A DNA stretch of 64,000 nt. Origin: Ancistrus triradiatus (taxonomy: Eukaryota; Chordata; Actinopteri; Siluriformes; Loricariidae). The translations under genes were made by a program, and so were the position numbers. Positions within the stretch are counted from its first letter, which is position 1. Each line of letters begins with the position of its first letter. Positions 24,401 through 36,400 of the stretch are shown piece by piece. Below the pieces are notes generated by a model, which made no database searches, had not been told where the DNA came from, and saw only the letters and a program-made list of their open reading frames with translations. Where the stretch lies: assembly GCA_025084515.1 (NCBI GenBank), contig JAJAGP010000944.1, forward strand, positions 195,770 through 259,769, in the 5' to 3' direction.

Positions 24401-27400
24401 CAGTATGGATATTTCATCTTTTGTCTGATCAACTTAATCTCATTTGTTAATAAACATCCATTCCTGCTTTTCAGGCTTGCAACACTTTCCAAAAAAAGTT
24501 GGGTCGGGGAATTTAGAGCTAGTAATGAATGAAAAAAAAACTAAATATTGATGTGATTTCAAACAGGTGATGTCAACAGGTGATTATAATCATGATTTGG
24601 TAAGAAAGCAGAATCCAGGAAAGGCTGAGGAGCAAAAATGACTAGAGGATCTCCAGTTTATCAACAAATGTGTAAGAAAATTATTGAAATCTTTATAAAC
24701 AATATTTCTCATAGTCATAGAAAGACTAGAAGGGATATTCATATTTCAGTCCTAACATTACCTGATTTAGCTTGTTTTGCATTGTCTTGTTGATAACTGC
24801 ATGGACGTCCCTGGAAAAGATGTCATCTTGAAGGAATTAATGTTGCTGTAAAATCTCAATGTACTTTTCTGCATTAATGCTGACATCACACAACTGAAAA
24901 TGACCTTTGCCAAGAGCACTGACACGACCCCATACCATGACATAGCCTGGCTTTTGGAATAAGTGGAATCGAAATTCTGTTTTTTTAACAGGTACCTGGT
25001 TATTTTGTAATTTTGGAACTGGTTTCAGTGCCCAACATTACTTGCCCATGTGGTTCTATCAGCTATTGATTTATGATGGTTATTTATCTGAGGGAAAGAA
25101 GATGATGGATGTTCAGTTTAGACTTGCACCCCTGCCCTGTGAAATTCCTCCGGATTCCATGAATTTTGTAATGATATTATGCTATGCAGAGGGAGAAATA
25201 TGCAAATCAATTTCAATATTTGTTTAAGGAACATTGTTTTAAATATCTCATTACTTTTGTCACGTTTCTTGACAATTGGAGATCCTCTGCCCATCTTTAC
25301 TCCTCAAAGACTCATTCTTTTGTACCAAATCATGGTTGTAGTCAACTGTTTGAAACCACCTGTGTGAAACCATCATTATTTTTATTTAGTTGATTTTTTT
25401 TTTACCTCATTAGTAGCTCTAAATTGCCTCTGCCCCACCTTTTTTTGGAATGTTTTGCAGGCCTGAAATGTAGGAATGGGTGTTAATTGAAGTTGACCAG
25501 GAAAAACAAAAAACAAAACATAAAATATCTTGTGTTCATACTTGCATCTTTTTTAAAGCATTTGCCTTACTGTTTTATTTATAGTATACTTTAGTAAACT
25601 TTACATTTTATATTTATGTAAAATGTACATATTATATACATATACATACAGTGGGGCAAAAAGTATTTTATCAGCCACTGATTGTGCAAGTTCTCCTACT
25701 TAGAAAGATGAGAGAGGTCTGTAATTTTCATCACAGGTACACTTCAACTATGAGAGACAAAATGAGAAAAAAAATCCAGGAAATCACATTGTAGGATTTT
25801 TAAAGAATTTAATTGTAAATTATGGTGGAAAATAAGTATTTGGTCATTAACAAAAGTTCAACTCCGTACTTTGTAACATAACCTTTGTTGGCAATGACAG
25901 AGGTCAAACGTTTCCTGTAAGTCTTCACCAGGTTTGCACACACTGTAGCTGGTATTGTAGCCCATCCCTGTATGAAGATCTCCTCTAGAGCAGTGATGTT
26001 TTTATTTTCTATGGGGTTGAGGTCTGCTTTTTACGGAGCCACTCCGTTGTTGCCCGAGTGGTTGTTTGGGATCATTGTCATGCTGGAAGACCCAGACATG
26101 TTCCATCTTCAATGCTCTCACTGATGGAAGGAGGTTTTGGCTTAAAATCTCACGATACATGGCCCCGTTCTTCCCTCAACATGGATTAGTCGTCCCACCC
26201 CCTTTGCAGAAAAACAGCCCCAAAGCATGATGTTTCTACCACCATGCTTCATAGTAGGTATGGTGTTCTTGGGACGTGACTCCGCATCCTTTTTCCTCCA
26301 GTTGAGTTTTTACCAAAAAGTTCTATTTGGGTTTCATCTGACCACATGATATTCTCCCAGTCCTCTTCTGGATCATCCATATGCTCTCTTACAAACTTCA
26401 GATGGGCCTGGACATGTACTGGCTTAAGTGGGGGGGCACACCTGGCACTGCAGGATCTGAGTCTTTCTTGGCGTAGTGTGTTACTGATGGTAGCCTTTGT
26501 TATTTTGGTCCCAGCTCTCTGCAGGTCATTCATCAGGTCCCCCCGTGTAGTTCTGGGACTGTTGCTCACTGTTCCCATGAAAATTTTGACCCCACGGGAT
26601 GAGATCTTGCGTGGAGCCCCAGATCAAGGGAGATTATCAATGGTCTTGTCTTGCAATTGCTCCCACAGTTAATTTATTCACACCAACCTGCTTGTCTACT
26701 ATAGATTCACTCTTCCCAGCCTGGTGCAGGTCTACAATTTGTTTTTCCTGCTGTCCTTCAACAGCTCTTTGGTCTTGGCCATGGTTGAGTTTGGAGTCTG
26801 ACTGTTTGAGGCTATGGACAGGTGTCTTTTATGCAGATAATGAGGTCAAACAGGTTCCATTAATACAGGTAACGAGTGGAGGACAGAAGAGCTTCTTAAA
26901 GAAGAGGTTACAGGTCTGTGAGAGCCAGAAATCTTGCTTGTTTGTGGGTGACCAAATACTTATTTTCCACTATGATTTACAAGTAAATTCTATAAAAATC
27001 GTACAATGTGATTTCCTGTATTTTTTTTCCCCATTTTGTCTCTCATAGTTGAAGTGTACCTATGAAGAAAATTATAGACCTCTCTCATCTTTCTAAGTAG
27101 GAGAACTTGCACAATCAGTGGCTGACTAAATACTTTTTTGCCCCATTGTCTTTACATTTCTTTCTAGAAGAATAGCAAAATTTCTGCAAAATTGTGTATG
27201 ATGAATTTTTTTCTCTAAAAATTGAGTTGATTGAAAATTATAGATCTTTGCAAAGTGTGAATATAACCTTTGTCACATTCAATCGTTCTTTCCTGTTTTA
27301 ACGTAAAATAACTGGTGTGAAACGTCCATGGGTTGACTGTGCAGTTGGGATGTTCAAGACAATTAGTGCATTTTCCTTCATTTTCCTTCAGCTGGAATGG

Positions 27401-30400
27401 AAGAATAGACTTTGCTTCAGCACACCCTTAGCTTGGTCTACTCATTAATCAGCTTTTTACTTAGTCCCTGGCCAAGTGGAGTTCCAGTCAAAAATGATAC
27501 ATCAAGTCATGGAGCAGGAGAAAGCCATAGCCTGAGTTCTGGGTTCAGATGAGAAGTCTTTTCAGACACATATGTAATAGACAGTGAATAAGGCTATAGG
27601 TCCGTTACAAAGACTTGACTGATGTGTTGTCAGATGAAGAGCATGTGAGCGCTTCCTACCTCATCCCAGTGCTCCAACTGGTTAACAGCAATATTCTGTG
27701 GAGTATGAGACTGCTTTCACAAAGCACATCAAAAGCACCACAATTCAGTCTCCCAACAGTAACATTGCCACAGCTGAACTTCTGCCTCTTGCCTGTCACA
27801 TGGATCCTTGGTTCTGGATGTCCTGCATAGAACAGGAGATGGTGGAGGGAATCAAGTAGCAAGCCATTATACAGTTGAGGTGTCTACCAGTTGAGAAAAA
27901 ACAAAACACAGATCCAGCAAGCAAGCAACCATCCAGATGAAGCTCAGGTGTGCCTAAGTAGTTATTAGTAAGCTTTTTCAAAAGAAACTGTGCCACCACT
28001 ATCTACTCCACAATTGAGGAGAAATTCAAAGCTGAGCTGACGGCTTACATGATGTCAACTGACACATATCCTGATACTGACCAACTTCATTGGTGGAAGC
28101 TGCATGAAACAAACTTCCTCAAACTAAGCAACCTTGCAGAGAGATACCTCTGTTTACCTGCAACCATTACCCCTTCTGAGTGAGTTTTCAGTGTGGCTGA
28201 GAATGTTGCTACCCGCCAGAGGGTTCACCTCAAGCCTGATGCAGTGTAGAGGCTAGAGTTTGTTCAAGAAACCTGTGAACAGTTTTGTGATAGTGATTTT
28301 AATATTTTGCACTTTTGCTAAACTGAAATGTAAGGAGGTAATGTTTGCACCTTTGTTAAAGAAAATACAGCGTGTGTGCGTGCTAAAACGTTTTGATGAT
28401 TTCATGCAAATTATGTTTATTATATTATTTGTCATGAAAAACTTTGTGTTAAATTCTACAAAAAACAAAATAAAATTATTCTTACTAGTGGGCTTAGATT
28501 TTTGGCTCCACTGTAAATGAATAAAGCTATTTTGTTTCTCACTTTTTTTTGCACAATTTTGAGCCACTTGAAAAGATATTAAGGGTGTTTTCGCACTTGG
28601 TACATTTTTTCTTTTCAAGTGGTCTCAAACTGCTGAGTCATGATTTCTTTTGTTTACATGAACACATCAAATGAGCCTAGACCCCTCTAAATGCTCCCAC
28701 AAATGAACCAAGCTCAGATCATTTTCGCGCCGTGGTCTAAGTATGGTCTGTTTGTGGCTCATTTAGTGGTCCGCTTCATTCAAACGCTGTAAAAGCGAAA
28801 GCGGCCCTGGTCAACTTTGCATTTTGCTTCTCAGTAGACTTTGTGGTTGTATACAGCTGTTGCCGACTTTCCTGCACAAAGACCGGCATCTGGTTATGTG
28901 TTTAGAGAGCAGTTCAGGTAGAATCACCACTTGTGTGTTTAAAACCTAAAAGAGTTGTGTATGTGACTGTTCGCTTATCACTATGGTTTATTCATTGTTC
29001 CTCCATTGTTCTTTATGTTAAATCTTTGCTCTCTTTTGAAATAACAGCGAGGTATTCCTTCCAAAACGGTTCCCTTCATGTCTGCTTTTCACTACACTAC
29101 TGCTTTATGCTCCTCATCCTTGACTGAAACGATTATCTGCTATTTTCTTTCGTTTTTTAATTTATATATTTTTTTATGAAGTATCTTCAAAATATCTTTT
29201 TTTTCACCTAATATGTTTTGAAATGCAAATAATTATGATGAATATCATTCTGTAATTCTTCCAGTGCTGTTTGTTACTATTTTTGCTCATCTACAAGTTC
29301 TTGCTAATAAAAAAAAAATTCAACTACTGTATTTTTCGGACCATAAGGCGCACTTAAAATCCTTTAATTTTCTCAAAAATCGACAGTGCGCCTTAAAATG
29401 CGGTGCGCCTAATGTATGAATTAATTCTGGTTGTGCTTTCTGACCTACAACCGATTGTAGATGGCGCTAATAAATCTGTCAAAATGTTTTAGCACGACCT
29501 TGGTAAGTTACGAAGCTTACGGCCACCGTAGTGCACAGCATCACGGAGTAATACGATCTGTGCTTCAACATTACGATGTGTGCATTAATTCATACATTTT
29601 CGAAGCGGATTTCAAACTCAACGCTATCAGTCACGCAGTACAACATGGAAATAGAGCAGCTGCGAGAGAATTCAACATTAACGAATCAATGATACGGAAG
29701 TGGAGGAAGCAAGAAGACGCCCTGCGCCAGGTAAAGAAGACCAAACTGAGTTTCCGAGGGAACTTAAGAGTTTTGTTTCATTTAATGCGGCTTATAACCC
29801 GGTGCGCTTTATGTATGAAAATAGATCCGTTAGCAGTCGATCATTGATATTGCGCTTTATAGCCCAAAAAATATGGTAGGTTCTTTTTCAGTTATATTAC
29901 AAAACGAACTAAAAAAGCAAAGTGATAATCGGAAATCATTTATAAATTAAAAAAGAAAGATCTATATTTTGGCATATTGTCCAGCCCTACCTGTAAGACT
30001 TTGTATTTTTATTCATTTGATGAGGCACAATATAATTTCTGTTTCTGTTTTGTTTCAGATTGTGAATTTAGCCCATTAGGAGGTGCACAGGAGAACACCC
30101 CTTCACTTGGCAGGCATGATCCATCCGTCAAGGAGTTGGACTTGCAGGAAGAAGCCTCTCCGCGGCCGAAACGAGGACGCAGACGCACTGATGAGGCCTT
30201 GCTGCGAGACTGGAGTTTTGCCTCACCAATCACACCTCCTCCTGCAGATCTGCCTTCTTCACCTCCGCCATCAAGTCCATCTCCTGTTCCACTTAGACGA
30301 CCTCGAGGAAGGCCTCGTCTCAATCCTCTGCCTGAAGGAGGGGACGCAAACAAAGTGAAACAGGCTCAAGGATCAGAGGGAGGAGACACAGCCTCTGCAA

Positions 30401-33400
30401 AAAAGAGGAAGCGTTGCAGCAACCGCAAGTACCAGAATGGGGAATACATCATAGAGAAGGAAAAGGTTGCCAATGGAGAGCAGGAGGAGAGACATGGGAT
30501 TGAAGAGGATGAAGACACAGGTAAATGAAACCATGCCATACTTGATTTTGTAGATCTGCAACCTTAGCTGCTACTGGTTGACTGATATGGGTTTTTTAAT
30601 ATTTCGCTGATGCCGATGGCCGATATGTAATGCCAGTATCACAATTTTTTCTTTGTTGCAATTTCTATAACTAATAATAATAAATGAGACACAAAATTAC
30701 TGAGCTGAAATAAACATTTATTTAATCTATAAATGCACTGTCTCTGTTTGCACGCACAACCTAACAACAACATTTATTACCAGACAAAAGCATCTTCTTG
30801 TCTCTGGGGAAACAAGGTAGCACATGGTAGCAGCATCTTTTTGTTTTTATTCCCAGTTAACAGAAGCAATCTGTAATGTTGGAAACAAAGTTTTTTTCTT
30901 CTCATAAATGGCCTCACCGGATGCTCTCTCAGCATCTCTTTGTTTTTAGTCATTCAGTAGTCCCAGTTAATGAGTTGATTAATCGGTCGACCACTATTTG
31001 CCACATTACTTGGTAATACAGGTGCTCCCCATTTTACAAGGGAGCTACATTCCGACAAACCCATCATAAGTTAAATGTATCGCAAACCAAGAAGGTTAAT
31101 ACACTGCTCAAAAAAGGGAACACTTAACACAATATAACTCCAAGTAAATCAAACTTCTGTGAAATCAAACTGTCCACTTAGGAAGCAACACTGATTGACA
31201 ATCAATTTCACATGCTGTTGTTTAGATGGAATAGACAACAAGTGGAAGTTATTGTCAATTAGCAAGACGCACTCAATAAAGCAGTGGTTCTGCAGGTGGG
31301 GACCACAGACCACTTTTCAGTACCTATGCTTTCTGGCTGATGTTTTGGTCACTTTTGAATGTTGGTGGTGCTTTCACACTCGTGGTAGCATGAGACGGAC
31401 TCTACAACCCACACAAGTGGTTCAGGTAGTGCAGCTCATCCATGATGGCACATCAATGCGAGCTGTGGCAAGAAGGTTTGCTGTGTCTGTCAGCGTAGTG
31501 TCCAGAGGCTGGAGGCGCTACCAGGAGACAGGCCAATTCACCAGGAGACGTGGAGGAGGCCGTAGGAGGGCAACAACCCAGCAGCAGGACCGCTACCTCC
31601 GCCTTTGTGCAAGGAGGAACAGGAGGAGCACTGCCAGAGTCCTGCAAAGTTACCTCCAGCAGGCCACAAATGTGCATGTGTCTGCACAAACGGTTAGAAC
31701 CCGACTCCATGAGGATGGTATGAGGGCTCGACGTCCACAGATGGGGGTTGTGCTCACAGCCCAACACCGTGCAGGACGCTTGGCATTTGCCAGAGAACAC
31801 CAGGATTGGCAAATTCGCCACTGGCGCCCTGTGCTCTTCACAGATGAAAGCAGGTTCACACTGAGCACGCGACAGACGTGACAGAGTCTGGAGACGTCGT
31901 GGAGAGCAATCTGCTGCCTGCAACATTCTTCAGCCTGACCGGTTTGGCAGTGGGTCAGTAATGGTGTGGGATGGCATTTCTTTGGAGGGCCGCACAGCCC
32001 TCCATGTGCTTGCCAGAGGTAGCCTGACTGCCATTAGGTACCGAGATGAGATCCTCAGACCCCTTGTGAGACCATATGCTGGTGCGGTTGGCCCTGGGTT
32101 CCTCCTAATGCAGGACAAAGCTAGACCTCATGTGGCTGGAGTGTTGTCAACAGTTCCCACAAGATGAAGGCATTGAAGCTATGGACTGGCCCGCCCGTTC
32201 CCCAGATCTGAATCCGATTGAGCACATCTGGGACATCATGTGTCGCTCCATCCACCAACGTCACGTTGCACCACAGACTGTGGATGCTTTAGTCCAGGTC
32301 TGGGAGGAGATCCCTCAGGAGACCATCCGCCACCTCATCAGGAGCATGCCCAGGCGTTGTAGGGAGGTCATACAGGCACGTGGAGGCCACACACAATACT
32401 GAGCCTCATTTTGACTTGTTTTAAGGACATTACATCAAAGTTGGATCAGCCTGTAGTGTGTTTTGCCAACTCCAAGTCCAGGCCTCCATTGGTTAATAAA
32501 TTTGATTTCCATTGATGATTTTTGTGTGATTTTGTTGTCAGCACATTCAACTTTGTACAGAACAAAGTATTCAATGAGAATATTTCATTCATTCAGATCT
32601 AGCATGTGTTATTTGAGTGTTCCCTTTATCTTTTTGAGCAGTGTATATACTGTATATAATCATAGTGTAACCTACCTTAAACATGGTTGAAGCACTTACA
32701 TTAACACTGGCATAGTTTGGCAAATCATTAACACAAATCTTATTTTATAGTAAAGTTTTGTATATCTCATGTGATTTAATTGAATAATGTAGTGAAAGTG
32801 AAAAACAAAAACACAATGGTTAGTCCACTGGCGATCTGAGGGTGGTGCTGCCTAGCTTAGTCTGGATGCCCGTCATCTGCTTGAGAGTATTGTACTGTGT
32901 ATTGATTGCCTGGAGAAAATCTAAATTCAAAATTCAGAATGTGTTTTGCTGAATGAGTATTCGTGTATTATCGGATTGCCATCGTAAACTCAAAATATTG
33001 TAAATCGCCCATCGTAAAACTGGGAGTTCCTTTAATGCAAATGGTTTATGGTTGAAATCCGTATTGTAATTTGATACTGGTAAATATCCTTGATCCTTGC
33101 ATCCTTGATTTAAGGTGGTAAACATGCTGAGGCCTTAAACACAACCGGTTGAGAAGCGCTGACACTGGTACATAGGGCCTTCTTTGTTGATCTGACTACT
33201 TTTTCCAGATGTCTACCCTCGCCTCAGTGCTGCTTTGCAGTATGAAGTTCCCAGTCCTGACCCCAGCCAAAAGAAGTCCTTCAACACACGTTTGGGGACC
33301 ACACAGCACCACGATAGTCCATCAACCCCAGACTTTGATGACAAACCTGCAGGGAAGAGGAAGTTCAAGAGCAAGCACTTGTGTGATACTGAGGAGCAGA

Positions 33401-36400
33401 AGAAGGTTTGCTTTATAAATGATTACATTTAAGTTCTAATCTATAAGTAGACAGTTACGTCCTGTGTGAGGTCTCACACACAATAGTGAGCTTATTTGTC
33501 TTTCAATGCCCCCTACTGGCACATGAAATTTCAATAAAACCATTATCTGCCCTTTCCCAGCAGTTATACTTTTGGAGAACTTGTGGCGATTACTAGCTTT
33601 CTCACTCCTTTCCCATTATCTGTTTAATTTCCTGATTACAGATCAAGATCAAACGAGGCCTTGGGGGGAAACGTACCTCATCCCTCTCCACAGACGAGGG
33701 CAGTCCCGTGTCCAAGAAATCTTCCACTGCTTCTACTGCTTTGAAGGGATCTTCATCTCCTTTGCCCAAGAAATCGCCTGGAAAGTGTGGCACTCCGGAG
33801 CACACACCAAGCCGGCCTGTACCTCCAGAGGTTCGCAGGTTAATCGTGAACAAAAATGCCGGCGAGACACTATTGCAAAGAGCCGCTAGACTCGGATACG
33901 AGGTATGATATTTTGGACCAACTTTGAAACATAAGATAAGTAACTTTCAAAAGAAAGCAGCCTTTATGTAAAATTTCTTATATCTGTACACTTCATACAT
34001 GCAGTGTTTTGAACTAGTGGTATTCATATTCTGGGATATCCATCAGGGATATGATTAGGTGATAAGTAGAATACATTATGAGCTGTTAGTAATATACACT
34101 GCCTGGTTAAAAAAAAGGTCACCACTTGGATTTAACTAAGCAAATAGGTAAGAGCCTCCCGTCGGATAATTACTGCATTGGTGATTCAGCTGGTGTCACC
34201 ATGTTTCAAGTTATTTAACCCTAACTAATGCAGTGAGTAGCTTCTCATTTGTTAAACATCCATGTCGAAAGAAACATCCTGTGGTCGTGGAAAAGATGTC
34301 AATCTGTTTCAGAAGGGTCAAATTATGTCATGCATCAAGCAGAGAAAACATCTAACTTTCCAACGCATTATTAAAAAGTGGAAAGACAGTGGATAAACAT
34401 CATCTTCGAGGTAGGAATGTGGGCGGAAAAAATCTTGAATGATAGTGATTGGCGATCACTTCAGTGTTTGGTGAAATCAAATCGTAGAAAAACAAGAGGA
34501 GAACTCGGGGAATGTTTAATAGTGAAGTAAGAGCATTTCTACACACATAATGTGAAAGGAACGCTAGGGATTGGGACTTAACAGCTGTGTAGCCTCAAGA
34601 CCACCACTTGTCTGGGAGGTTTACCAGCAAAAACAGCTTCAGTTTGCTGGAGAGCATAAAGATTGGACTCTGGAGCAATGGAAGGAGGTCATGTGGTCTG
34701 ATGAGTCCAGATTTACCCTGTTCCAGAGTGATGGGTGCATCAGGGTAACCAGAGAGGTGGCTGTGGTGATGCATCCATCATGCCTAGTGCCTACAGTACA
34801 AGCTTTGATTTGGGGTTGCTGCAGTTGGTCAGGTCTATGTTCAGCAACGTTATGTGCCCAAAGAATGAGATCAGCGGACTACCTGAATATACTCAACGTC
34901 CAGGTTATTCCATCAATGGATTTTTTCTTCCATGATGGCAGGGGCATATTCCAAAATGATAATGCCAGGATTCTTCGAGTTCCAATTGTGAAAGAGTCGT
35001 TCAGGGAGCATGAGACATCATTTTCACACATGGATAGGTCCAGACCTGAACCCCATTGAGAATCTTTGGGATGTGCTGGAGAAGACTTTGTGAATCTCCC
35101 TTCATCAATACAAGATCTTGGGGAAAAATGAATGCATCTCTGGACAGAATTAAATGTTGTGACATTGCAGAAGCTTGTGGAAACGATGCTACAGGGAATG
35201 TGTGCCATAATCAAAGCTAAAGGCAATCCAACGAAATATTAGTGTGTGACCTTTTTTTTTTTTTTTTTGGCCAGGCAGTGTATATAACCTTCACAATTAT
35301 ATTAAAGTAATGTGAACACAGTTATTATTCATAAGCATAAAATATATAAGATAAACCTCCATATTTATCCAGTCAACCAAATGTGGGCTGAAAATATTTG
35401 GAACAAAAATCCAGAAAGTCCCAGGACACAGAACTTGCTTTGTGCCGAGCACTATGCTGAATCCATGTGAATGAAGTGATGTGTAGGCATACCTCGCTGC
35501 AATTTACTACATCCTCAGTCTCTCTTTACAGGGTATCTGAGGATCCTTAAGTCTTAAAACGTCTTATATTTAGTTTTTCATATTTAGTGTCTAAAATGTC
35601 TTAAAATGTCTGGAATTGTAGGAGGGGAGGCATTAAATTATATCTGGGGCAGAATTAATAAGTGTGTTTTTGTTCACTTCTTCTGTTTTATTTGACTGGA
35701 ATTTTATATCTCACAACAATGAATATTTCCGCAACATCCAATCAAGGTATTTGTATGTTAATTAAGGACCGTACACTCCGCTTAATAGTTGGTGGAAGCA
35801 AGCCTTGCATGGCTGTGATTCAAATTAAAATACAAGAAGAACATGCAGCTCCAATTTTAGGGTCTTGCGGTGACAAAACAAGAGCATGAGGTTGCGAGCA
35901 AGCAGTGCAGACTTGGGCATGTGTAAATGCCGATTTAACGAGAAATGTGAAGAGGACAACAAGTATCATGGCTTACTGAAACCATCCAGCAATTCGTATG
36001 AAGCCTATGACGACATCCACACAGCCTTTTGGCAAACGTTTCCCGATTCCAAAAGTGCAAAATCATTCACCTATGGAAGGGACAAGCTTAAGTTTGGTGT
36101 TAGGACTCGCTCCTTGCGTAAAAAAGAAGTTAATTTAATTCAAGAGTGAAGGAAGATTACTTTGTCATTAAATTAGAAGAGAGATTGAACAGCACCACTA
36201 AGAATAAACAAGTAGATCTGTATGTACAGTGGTATTTTTGTCTCATTTATTTAACTGTGTTCTCTTTATCGACTTTTAGGCCGATAAAGAGAACACAGTT
36301 AAATAAATGAGACAAAAATATTATACTTGGTCATTTATTTATTGAGGAAAATAATCCAATATTACATATTAGTGAGTGGCAAAAGTATGTGAACCTCTAG

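Larger units (their letters stand above)
31019..33030. mobile_element. MITE-type element split by a Tc1 insertion
   Basis: The left side caggtgctccccattttac and right side atcgtaaaactgggagttcc are inverted relatives, and the inner left sequence ccatcataagttaaatgta is shared with 2930-3020. The Tc1 at 31102-32643 lies inside, so this element was there first. Boundaries are approximate. Confidence 0.5.
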
